Below are positions 27,401 through 33,781 of a DNA stretch of 37,858 nt, one piece after another. The notes beneath the pieces were generated by a model. The model did no database searches. It worked only from the letters and a program-made list of their open reading frames with translations, and was not told the DNA's origin. Within the stretch, counting starts at the first letter, position 1. Each line of letters begins with the position of its first letter. The stretch lies in assembly GCA_938023075.1 (NCBI GenBank), contig CALHDG010000155.1, positions 1 through 37,858 on the forward strand, given 5' to 3'. Origin of the DNA: an uncultured Chitinophagales bacterium. GTDB lineage: Bacteria > Bacteroidota > Bacteroidia > Chitinophagales > JAHDHT01. Both the position numbers and the translations under genes were made by a program.

Positions 27401-28172
27401 CTTCAATAGTAAAAGTTACATCATCCCCGGGCATTACTGTAGCAGCTTGACCATCTGCTAAAACTTTGGTCAATGCTAAATCAAATAAACATGGCTCTGG
27501 AAAAAACTCTAAAGTAGAGGTACAAAATTTTGAATCGGAACAAACAATTTCGAATACTTCAGAATTTGCGGGCAAATCGAAAATAAAAACTCCTCCATCT
27601 GTTTGTCCTTCAATAGCACCTTCCACTTCAACCTTAAATTCACTTGGATCAAAGCCTGGAAAACCACCAGTAACCGTAACCGTAACCTCAGACATTCCTG
27701 TATTTTCATCACAAACTTGTACAGCAGTAATTTGAATATCTGTTAAGAAAACTACTTCTGTGAAACTTCTATCACCACCAGTTAGATTTCCAGAAATAAT
27801 AACGTCAGCATGATTTAGGTCTGGCAAGCCATCTCCATCATCATCTGGACCAACAACAGAATGAATATAATACGTTTCATCGTATAATGGCACTTCATCA
27901 ACATCAAGTAATGTATCTCTTCTAAAAACCCCAGTCGCATTGTACTCAATCAAATCAGTGAAATCGCCAGATGAATTATCTAATAGGAGGTAACCAAGTG
28001 AACAGTCTCCATCTAAAACTAAGTCGTCTGCCAAAGAACTCCCAGATTCACCGTCACAAATAAACACAGGTCCGGGAGACATTATTCCCGGGTCGCACTG
28101 GGAGTAGGATTGAAATCCGAAACCCAAAGTAATTAGTAAGCTTAAGCAAAAGAAGAATAAATTTCTTTTCAT
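24405..28172 (-). CDS. Large secreted DUF11-repeat protein with type A T9SS sorting domain
   Basis: A 1255-residue exported protein. The signal peptide covers about residues 1-24 (ending FQSYS). After an N-terminal beta-rich region, three tandem DUF11-type repeats of about 150 residues span roughly 230-690. Each opens FDLALxK, contains PGDxxxFTIxVYNQG and VDYIPxG, and ends with a DNDPNNDGTPIDN- and GDEDDHDxAT-like acidic segment that could bind calcium. Ig-like modules with paired cysteines follow to about residue 1080. Residues about 1085-1175 (LISLITLDG ... WITGSEIENDYFTLYRS) match a segment common before sorting domains, and the last ~80 residues are a type A sorting domain ending KVATKRFVKQ. 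It is likely a surface adhesin or cell-envelope structural protein. Its C-terminal part is paralogous to the neighbouring gene at 28242. Confidence 0.92.
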   Translation of the reverse strand: MKRNLFFFCLSLLITLGFGFQSYSQCDPGIMSPGPVFICDGESGSSLADDLVLDGDCSLGYLLLDNSSGDFTDLIEYNATGVFRRDTLLDVDEVPLYDETYYIHSVVGPDDDGDGLPDLNHADVIISGNLTGGDRSFTEVVFLTDIQITAVQVCDENTGMSEVTVTVTGGFPGFDPSEFKVEVEGAIEGQTDGGVFIFDLPANSEVFEIVCSDSKFCTSTLEFFPEPCLFDLALTKVLADGQAATVMPGDDVTFTIEVFNQGSFSVMGINIVDYIPSGFVLNDADWTAVGNTATTEIAGPLATGASTTVDITLTVVPGTDAGSYMNFAEIENFEDLAGNPADDLDSTPDNDPNNDGTPIDNVTDGSMGDEDDHDFATVAVNVPVFDLALMKTLAAGQSSTIQPGDNVTFTITVYNQGEASAQNIVVADYIPAGLTLNDAAWTQMGTTATTTIAGPIAPGASSSVNITFSVPNTAGSSTETNFSEIASADDMFGNPGVDADSTPDMNNSNDGTPVDDELNNAGGDEDDHDLATIEIVDPVFDLALTKVLDSAGPFEPGDAISFTITVYNQGQEAAQNIVITDYIPAGLTLTDGNWSLAADGASATTTIAGPVAAGAQASVSISFTINPDVQSGSYTNLAEISSAQDPFGNTATDIDSTADNDPNNDGSCVDNAINNENGDEDDHDCATFEVEACTSTATMPTNAIWVCAENTGLNGSGTATLDLNPGHVVCYILHDSPTDQLGTVYDQNSSGLFSQPASLPDNSALYISAIVGPPGASGCPDVDSACQISAGTEIIFLAPIVVDVTLECTDDGYTATINITGGTPQFNNAQVYTVSGSGTGQHTYNVPVVYGPFADGTPFSLNVTDSKNCVASYSSDAPECGCRNEPGVMSQVPLIACAGAQLSSVQTGSVLAPGDVGVYALHTSGTDQAGTIIAVNATGSFADSGNSCDQLYISYVFGPDDGTGAPDLTSDCLIVLPGTPALWVPPISIEGEEVCDNSVGEFSVNYTISGGYPACDASATYSVTGDNLLSGVGAGTYPISGVFSDGDSYMVTVVDQNGCSDTFDSGPVQCIKLPISLITLDGSALEEGNLIKWITGSEIENDYFTLYRSIENGQFVEIGTVKGNGTKNTTSNYKLLDRNAPAGMSTYKLEQTDNDGTVNFVGVVDVQRSESTALNINSILPIPVISNLQVNYQAVAGITEIKIYDMVGRSIQDLQIESINGLNFYNLNLNGLTSGVYFITLLNDNKVATKRFVKQ

Positions 28173-28221
28173 AATGTTTCTTTTATCTTTAATTTAAATT
28201 ATTTGCTTGTTAATTTATCTA

Positions 28222-28229
28222 CAAAAATA
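28222..28229 (-). promoter_or_regulatory. -7 promoter element of the DUF11-repeat gene
   Basis: On the minus strand TATTTTTG matches TAnnTTTG and lies 49 bases upstream of the ATG at 28172. It is inside the 69-base gap behind the neighbouring gene, so the large gene probably has its own promoter even if read-through also occurs. Confidence 0.55.
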
Positions 28230-28241
28230 GATTATTTATTA

Positions 28242-29720
28242 CTATTTTTTTAGAAATAATTTGTTCACTGAAAAATTAATAGATGCAAAATTTGCATAAT
28301 AAATACCAACTGGTAAATCTGTAACATTAAGTGTATAATTATTAGAGTGATACGTATTTTCTAAATCCACTTTTTTAACAATTTTTCCCTCTATATTTAT
28401 AATATTTAAGTTGATATTTTCATCTGTATTGGCATTAAAAGTAAACTGAAGTTCATTGGTAACTAAATTTGGTGCCAGGTTAGAAACAATAACGCTATTA
28501 TTATCTAATTCTCTTCTGTCAACACTTATAATGCTTTCTTCATGCTCCGTGCCGTCATAGTCGGTTTGAGTAAGTTTATAATATTCCAAATTATTGTCTG
28601 TTTTTCTATCTAAAAATTGATACTGGTTAACTGTATTTGAAGTGCCATTTCCTTTAATTGTATGTATTTTTTCAAACTGAATACCATCTAAGGACTTATA
28701 AACAGTAAAATAGTCATTCTCAATTTCAGAACCGGTTACCCATTTCAACATATTCCCATTTTCCATGGCTTCTCCTTTAAATGAAATGAGTTCAATAGGC
28801 ATTACCCTGGTACAATTAACCATATGTATTGATGATTGTGAAGCACAAAAGTTTAAATCAGAAACAAATAAATAATAAGAAGTGCCATTAGGGATAGGAC
28901 CAACCGATAAATCTTGACCAGCCGAAAGCAACCCAGCATACACCGGCGAACTTACATTATATTGCGCATCTCCATTTATTGCAGGTAAACCACCTTCTAT
29001 AGTAACATCAAACGTATAAACTCCTTCATCTTCATTACAATTAGCGGTATGATTTATGGTTATCGGGTCCAGCATATTAATTTCGATAGTATTGGAAACC
29101 AATAAACACGGATCACTAAAGTCTGGAATTTCTTCGTTACCTGTTTGGGCAACAAATGAAGTAGCCCAAATTTTACCGCTTATTTCTGCTGTATTATCTA
29201 AAAAATTTCCATAAGAAATTATTTGATTGTCATCTAAAGGCAAATCTTCTACAGTTAAATCAGGACCAGCTGTATGATACATATAAAACAGCTTTTGACT
29301 GTTGCTTAAAATAAAACCATTACTGTCAACACTAACTCTTCCATTTTCGCAAATGTTTGTGCCGGTGCTAGAGTTTGCCATTAATATGCCTGGGTTAGAA
29401 TGACATTTTATGTGACAACTAGGCATGGTTACTTGAGCAGTAATTTTACAATCTGTATTTTCCATATCAGATAAGGTAACTTCATACGATCTTCCGGCAG
29501 ATAAACCTTCGAAGGTATAAATCCCTTGTTCCAAATCATCATACACATTTACACCGTCTGTAAAAGTATATTTATCATTCCCATAAAAGGTGACCATCAA
29601 ATTTACGCTGCCTGCATCATCGCAAACTGGTAATACAAACAAATCGGTCAGATTACAGTTTTGTGCATTCAACACAAAAACTGAATTTAGTAGAAGCCAG
29701 CATATTGCAATAAATCTCAT
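28242..29720 (-). CDS. Secreted protein with type A T9SS sorting domain
   Basis: A 492-residue exported protein; the ATG at 29720 gives a good signal peptide, MRFIAICWLLLNSVFVLNAQ. An in-frame ATG at 29825 would add 35 residues without a signal peptide at the start, and a -7 element lies between the two, so I reject it. The middle is Ig-like with paired cysteines (CNLTDLFVLPVC, CNEDEGVYTFDVTIEGGLP). Residues about 310-410 (IELISFKG ... WVTGSEIENDYFTVYKS ... KGNGTSNT) and the type A sorting domain (about 415-492) are clearly paralogous to the C-terminal part of the 1255-residue neighbour. No enzymatic motif is seen. Confidence 0.9.
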   Translation of the reverse strand: MRFIAICWLLLNSVFVLNAQNCNLTDLFVLPVCDDAGSVNLMVTFYGNDKYTFTDGVNVYDDLEQGIYTFEGLSAGRSYEVTLSDMENTDCKITAQVTMPSCHIKCHSNPGILMANSSTGTNICENGRVSVDSNGFILSNSQKLFYMYHTAGPDLTVEDLPLDDNQIISYGNFLDNTAEISGKIWATSFVAQTGNEEIPDFSDPCLLVSNTIEINMLDPITINHTANCNEDEGVYTFDVTIEGGLPAINGDAQYNVSSPVYAGLLSAGQDLSVGPIPNGTSYYLFVSDLNFCASQSSIHMVNCTRVMPIELISFKGEAMENGNMLKWVTGSEIENDYFTVYKSLDGIQFEKIHTIKGNGTSNTVNQYQFLDRKTDNNLEYYKLTQTDYDGTEHEESIISVDRRELDNNSVIVSNLAPNLVTNELQFTFNANTDENINLNIINIEGKIVKKVDLENTYHSNNYTLNVTDLPVGIYYANFASINFSVNKLFLKK

Positions 29721-29755
29721 AAAATTATTTTTCGTATTTAGGTTGATATTGCTAT

Positions 29756-29763
29756 CAAAAATA
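29756..29763 (-). promoter_or_regulatory. -7 promoter element of the 492-residue secreted protein gene
   Basis: On the minus strand TATTTTTG matches TAnnTTTG. It lies 35 bases upstream of the ATG at 29720, with a TTG 20 bases further upstream as a candidate -33 box. Confidence 0.6.
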
Positions 29764-30013
29764 ACATCCAACAAATATACCTTCAATTTTATAATTTTCA
29801 GAATAAAAAGCAGATAAATACTCATAATATTTTCATCTTATAAAAATACAATTGTTAATAATATGTGCAAAAATCATCGATTTAGCTACTTGAATTTAAA
29901 TTTGTTATGTAATTTTTATTCATTTTGTTGTTGTATAATCTTTCCCTGTTATACTTTGTTAAATTAAAAAACATCTTATATGAGATTAAAAATTGACCAA
30001 CTTACCTTAATCT

Positions 30014-30125
30014 GGTGTCTACCAAACAGGCTATCGAATCACTGCTACTGGCAATGTTGCCCAAGCAAATTTTGAGTGATGGAAATATTAATTTTGGTGT
30101 TTGGGTCAGGAGTTCTGATTATTAG
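30014..30125 (+). pseudogene. Possible gene remnant, frameshifted
   Basis: One frame reads GVYQTGYRITATGNVAQANFE and then stops. Shifting by one base continues as SDGNINFGVWVRSSDY and stops at 30125. Together they read like the end of a protein domain, with codon choices similar to the genes around, but broken by a frameshift. I cannot name the family. It could be chance, as the stretch is short. Confidence 0.3.
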
Positions 30126-30178
30126 AAGAGGTATCTCATTTTTTTGAAACGAAACATGGCTTGTATTAATAAACGAAC

Positions 30179-30256
30179 TCCCTGCTATACACTCAAATGC
30201 TGCGGCTTGGCTTCAGTATCAACGCTTCAGCAGCATAACCGCTCCTATCAGGGTTA
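30179..30256 (-). repeat. Degenerate structured core element
   Basis: On the minus strand AACCCTGATAGGAGCGG, inner arms ATGCTGC/GCAGCAT, ATTTGAGTGTATAGCAGGGA, and a GTTTCGTTTCAAAAAAA tail near 30140 match the MITE-A core, with several substitutions. The inner stem is intact while the outer stem has changes (CCCTG with CAGGG) that keep pairing. The full MITE arms are not recognisable. Confidence 0.7.
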
Positions 30257-30301
30257 ATATTCCAACTTCTCTCGGCTTCAATAACGTTCTAAATAAAAAA
30301 C

Positions 30302-30332
30302 ATTGTATTAATACAATAAAATGTTATATTTG
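30302..30332 (+). promoter_or_regulatory. GH20 gene promoter with palindromic operator candidate
   Basis: The -7 element TATATTTG (30325-30332) has a TTG at 30303-30305, 19 bases upstream, the best full promoter match in the window. The TTG lies inside a perfect 16-bp palindrome, ATTGTATT/AATACAAT (30302-30317), which is placed to block or recruit polymerase. Transcription would start near 30338, leaving a leader of about 65 bases before the ATG at 30405. Confidence 0.6.
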
Positions 30333-30404
30333 TTAAAACATCAAATAATTAGTACTTTAAAAATGCTATTCATCATCTGATTTATATACTTCAATTTTCT
30401 TCTT

Positions 30405-32690
30405 ATGAAATTAATTAGTTATGTTTTTTGTGTCATATTGTTATTATCTAAATCCCCAAAATTAAATATAACCAACGATACTACAGCTAATAATTTTACG
30501 GTGGTTAAGGCAATCATTCCCCATCCAAATGTTTTAAATGTAACTGAACAATTTTCTGACATAAAAGAATTAAGGCTTTCAGAAACTGGAAAAAATTATG
30601 AAATTGCCTTCAATGCGGTGAAAGATTATCCTTTTAAAAACTTGCGTTTAAGTAAAGATAAAAATGCCAACGTCGTCATCTCATCATTGGAAAATAATAG
30701 TAATATAATTGGGGCTTTTCAATTCAGTATTTCTAGTAAAAAAATAAGCATTGCTGCCAATGAACAAGAAGGGATTTGCAATGCGATGAGCCGGATTTGT
30801 CAATTATCGGTATTAAACGGAGGTCGTTTACCCATTGTTGAAATCAGTGATGCTCCTCAATTCGGATATCGTGGTATGCACTTAGATGTATGCCGGCATT
30901 TTTTTCCGGTTTCTGATGTTAAAAAGTATATTGATTTTCTGTTTTTTTATGGATACAATACTTTTCATTGGCATTTAACCGAAGATCAAGGCTGGCGTAT
31001 TGAAATTAAAAAATATCCAAAATTACAAGAAATAGCTGCTTATAGAAATGAAACATTGATTGGACATTACAATGATCAACCTCACCAATTTGATGGTACA
31101 CAATACGGCGGATTTTATACCCAAGCGGAGGTACGTGAAGTAGTAAATTATGCTGCCATGCGAGGCATTAGCGTTATACCCGAAATTGAATTGCCCGGAC
31201 ATAGTAGCGCCGCCTTAGCAGCTTATCCGGAGTTGGGTTGCGAACCAAATAAGAATTACGAAGTAGCAACAAAATGGGGAGTTTTTGAAGATATTTATTG
31301 CCCAACCGAAAAAACATTTGTCTTTTTAGAAGAGGTACTCAGTGAAGTGATTGAGTTGTTTCCATCAAAATATATCCATATTGGTGGCGACGAAGCACCT
31401 AAAGCTGCATGGAAAAAAAGTGCCTTTTGCCAACAACTCATTAAAGAAAAAGGATTGGAAGATGAACATGGTTTACAATCGTATTTTATTACTCGTATTG
31501 AGCAATTTTTGAATAGCAAAGGCAAGTCAATTATCGGTTGGGATGAGATTTTGGAGGGCGGATTGGCACCCAATGCAACGGTAATGTCGTGGCGCGGAAT
31601 AACTGGCGGAATTGAAGCGGCAAAGTCGAAACACCAAGTAATTATGACACCAACCACCCATTGTTATTTTGATTATTATCAATCTGACCATCCTGATGAA
31701 CCTCTTGCTATTGGTGGGTTTCTGCCATTAGAAAAGGTGTATCATTATGACCCAATACCGGAATCATTAGGAACTGAATTTCATCAATTTATAATTGGTG
31801 CACAAGGCAATGTTTGGACAGAATACATGAAAAAATTTGACCAAGTTGAATATATGGCACTTGCCCGAATGGCAGCATTATCAGAAGTATTGTGGTGCGA
31901 TGACCGAGTGAAGAACTATGAGCAATTCAAAAACAATCTAGATCAACATATTAATTATTGGGTTTCACAAAATGTAAATATTGCCAATCATTTGCTTGAC
32001 ATTAACACTGCTATTACTACTGAATATAAAACAGGAACTACAGTTGAAATTAAAAGTATACCCGAAGGTGCAACAGTTGAATATGCCAAGCCAAGTGATG
32101 CGACTTTTAAGTTATTTACTGAAACTAAATTAACACTTAAAGAAAATGGCATATATCAATTTAAAGCTATTCGTAGTGGAAAATCGGGTCGTTTAAAAAC
32201 TATCGATTACCAATCGCATTGTGCAAATTTTGCGAAGATTACTTTAAAAAATATGCCTCACGAAAAATATAGTGCCAACGGACCAACTTCTATATTTAAT
32301 GGCATAACAGGTTCAAACGAAAAATATGGTGATACTGAATGGTTGGGTTTTAATGATGGAACTAATTTCGAAGCACAAATTGAATTTCCTGAAATAGAAA
32401 AAATCAACACTCTTTCAATAAGATTTTTTAAGGGTGAAGGGCAATGGATTTACTTACCAAAGCATTTTAAAATATTTAGTTCAGCAGATGGCGAACATTA
32501 TCAATTAGTTGCCGAAACCAGTAACATCAAAACAAACACTAAAGTTGCTACCGTTGTTTTAGAAAATTTGAACTTAGCCACCCAATACCTGAAAATTGAG
32601 GTAGCCAATTTTGGCGAGATTCCTGACGGTAGGATGGGTGCCGGACACGGAGCTTGGCTGTTTGTTGATGAGATTATTGTTAGTCCATAA
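30405..32690 (+). CDS. GH20 beta-N-acetylhexosaminidase
   Basis: A 761-residue exported exo-glycosidase that removes terminal N-acetylglucosamine or -galactosamine from the non-reducing end of glycans or chitin fragments. A hydrophobic N-terminal export signal covers about residues 1-17. A GH20 N-terminal alpha/beta domain runs to about 150. The catalytic TIM barrel starts at FGYRGMHLDVCRHFFP and includes YNTFHWHLTEDQGWRIEI, PEIELPGHS and IHIGGDEAPKAAW, with Asp329 and Glu330 as the substrate-assisted catalytic pair, then GWDEILEGG and MSWRG. After the barrel, about 530-605 is a chitobiase-type C-terminal beta domain. The last ~150 residues look like a discoidin (F5/8 type C) carbohydrate-binding domain. 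There is no type IX sorting domain, so it is probably periplasmic or cell-bound. A MITE lies 12 bases past the stop. Confidence 0.95.
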   Translation: MKLISYVFCVILLLSKSPKLNITNDTTANNFTVVKAIIPHPNVLNVTEQFSDIKELRLSETGKNYEIAFNAVKDYPFKNLRLSKDKNANVVISSLENNSNIIGAFQFSISSKKISIAANEQEGICNAMSRICQLSVLNGGRLPIVEISDAPQFGYRGMHLDVCRHFFPVSDVKKYIDFLFFYGYNTFHWHLTEDQGWRIEIKKYPKLQEIAAYRNETLIGHYNDQPHQFDGTQYGGFYTQAEVREVVNYAAMRGISVIPEIELPGHSSAALAAYPELGCEPNKNYEVATKWGVFEDIYCPTEKTFVFLEEVLSEVIELFPSKYIHIGGDEAPKAAWKKSAFCQQLIKEKGLEDEHGLQSYFITRIEQFLNSKGKSIIGWDEILEGGLAPNATVMSWRGITGGIEAAKSKHQVIMTPTTHCYFDYYQSDHPDEPLAIGGFLPLEKVYHYDPIPESLGTEFHQFIIGAQGNVWTEYMKKFDQVEYMALARMAALSEVLWCDDRVKNYEQFKNNLDQHINYWVSQNVNIANHLLDINTAITTEYKTGTTVEIKSIPEGATVEYAKPSDATFKLFTETKLTLKENGIYQFKAIRSGKSGRLKTIDYQSHCANFAKITLKNMPHEKYSANGPTSIFNGITGSNEKYGDTEWLGFNDGTNFEAQIEFPEIEKINTLSIRFFKGEGQWIYLPKHFKIFSSADGEHYQLVAETSNIKTNTKVATVVLENLNLATQYLKIEVANFGEIPDGRMGAGHGAWLFVDEIIVSP

Positions 32691-32701
32691 TTTGTATTTA
32701 A

Positions 32702-32970
32702 CTGAAGTTTCGGTAGTAGCTATTTTTTTTAGTTTATGTGTTTAAACTATTTACAAAGATTATATATTAATTGTTTTACTTAAAATTTTGTTTTTGTGTT
32801 GCTTTTCAAATAGTTTAATTGTTTATGATAAAACTTGTCATCTCGTCCGAAGGGAGAGCTCTTACATTAACACCTACTATCTTTTAATTGAGGGGAAGAT
32901 TTCTCATTTCATTCGAAATGACAGAATTTTAAGGACAACTTCGAATATTGCTTTACTGCCGAAACTTAAG
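32702..32970 (+). mobile_element. MITE-B copy 3 (269 bp)
   Basis: The ends are CTGAAGTTTCGGTAGTAGC and, at the right, TTTACTGCCGAAACTTAAG, inverted repeats of each other. The 7-bp flanks are identical: TATTTAA at 32695-32701 and 32971-32977. The interior is closely similar to copy 1 at 9468, including the REP-like palindrome (TGTCATCTCG ... CGAAATGACA, 32836-32923). There is no coding capacity. It starts 12 bases behind the GH20 stop and may affect the end of that transcript. Confidence 0.9.
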
Positions 32971-33036
32971 TATTTAATATTGGGTTTTCAAAATTGAGGT
33001 TAAACATTCTTACTACATGTATCTCTTCAAAAATAA

Positions 33037-33286
33037 TAGAAGGTTTATCCAATTGGTTTGTACTTTCCTGTTTACGAGTGCCTTTGTTTTTCTTTCAACG
33101 AAGCACCGAAGTTTGCAAACTAGCCCCGATTGCAGCGGTTATGCCATTTTGAGAGGCTTTTGTAGCGTTGGTAAAATGGCATTTGAGCGGAAAGCGGGAC
33201 CACCGTTATTATGATGCTACAAGTTTCGCTTCAAAAAAAAATCGATGTAAAAATGTCAATTAGTGTATGGTTTAGATAAACTTATC
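33037..33286 (+). mobile_element. MITE-A copy 4 (250 bp), complete
   Basis: The flanks AAAATAA (33030-33036 and 33287-33293) are identical 7-mers. The left arm has CGAGTGCCTTTG and CGAAGCACCGAAG, the core runs 33121-33200, and the right arm has TTTCGCTTCAAAAAAA and TTTAGATAAACTTATC. The inner core stem is ATGCCATTTT paired with AAAATGGCAT, ten perfect pairs that differ in sequence from the other copies, which is compensatory change. It ends 37 bases upstream of the first sigma-54 promoter. Confidence 0.9.
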
Positions 33287-33322
33287 AAAATAATTCAACA
33301 AATATTGCCTGGTAATAAAAAG

Positions 33323-33338
33323 TGGCATAGCGTTTGTA
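33323..33338 (+). promoter_or_regulatory. Sigma-54 (RpoN) type promoter of small RNA A
   Basis: TGGCATAGCGTTTGTA fits the -24/-12 consensus TGGCAYRNNNNTTGCW at every position except T for C in the -12 GC. The GG and GT pairs are 10 bases apart, the required spacing. Transcription would begin near 33349. Such promoters need an AAA+ enhancer-binding activator; its site would normally lie about 80-150 bases upstream, which is now MITE sequence. Confidence 0.72.
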
Positions 33339-33348
33339 TATATATTGT

Positions 33349-33436
33349 TAAACAAATGGATTACCAAAAAACATAAAATTATAGCATAATCGACTGGTTA
33401 ATAAAAGCCGCTTCTATTTTGGTAGCGGCTTTTTTC
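33349..33436 (+). ncRNA. Predicted small RNA A (about 88 nt), sigma-54 dependent
   Basis: The predicted start is 12 bases past the -12 element, and the end is a Rho-independent terminator: stem AAAAGCCGCT at 33403-33412 with AGCGGCTTTT at 33424-33433, ending in U. The block ATAGCATAATCGACTGG and the following GTTAATAAA just before the terminator are identical in the second copy at 33536, while the 5' part has diverged. The only frame, MDYQKT, is absent from copy B, so it is non-coding. There is no plus-strand gene downstream, so this is not a leader. Extent and function are inferred. Confidence 0.72.
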
Positions 33437-33509
33437 AATAAAACAACCCAACTTTAATAAAAACTAAATGATCATCAATATTTAAAAAAAAATACTCTTA
33501 TTTAAAAAG

Positions 33510-33525
33510 TGGCACACGTTTTGTT
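33510..33525 (+). promoter_or_regulatory. Sigma-54 (RpoN) type promoter of small RNA B
   Basis: TGGCACACGTTTTGTT matches the -24/-12 consensus with the same T-for-C change at -12 as the promoter at 33323 and the same 10-base spacing between GG and GT. The preceding bases AAAAAG are shared by both. Predicted start is near 33536. Confidence 0.75.
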
Positions 33526-33535
33526 TTAAATATAA

Positions 33536-33627
33536 TCAAATAATCACATTACTAAAAGGCATAAAAATATATAGCATAATCGACTGGTTAATAAAGCCGC
33601 TTCTGTTTTTACGGTAGCGGCTTTTTT
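33536..33627 (+). ncRNA. Predicted small RNA B (about 92 nt), sigma-54 dependent
   Basis: Homologous to small RNA A 187 bases upstream. Shared features are TTACxAAAAxxCATAAAA, the identical block ATAGCATAATCGACTGG with GTTAATAAA, and the terminator (AAAGCCGCT at 33593-33601, AGCGGCTTT at 33616-33624, then U6). The loop differs (TCTGTTTTTACGGT against TCTATTTTGGT) while the stem is conserved. Nothing here is coding. The next gene, at 33782, is on the opposite strand and convergent. Confidence 0.75.
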
Positions 33628-33781
33628 CTTTATATACTTTAATAAGCTAAATTGATTTTTTTTGATGAAGACTTCTCCCAACAAAGGCTTCCTTTTTCGC
33701 CTCGTCTATCAAAAAATTGTTTAATCTAATAATCAATTAGGCTACTTATAGAAAACCCAATTATAAAAGTAGAAAACTCAA

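Noticed and set aside
29720-29825. Longer N-terminus of the 492-residue secreted protein (start at 29825)
   Set aside because: It would bury the signal peptide, and the promoter element at 29756-29763 lies inside it.
33404-33436. Terminators belonging to the GH20 gene
   Set aside because: They lie more than 700 bases beyond the GH20 stop and each is preceded by its own sigma-54 promoter and a conserved block, so independent small RNA genes explain them better.
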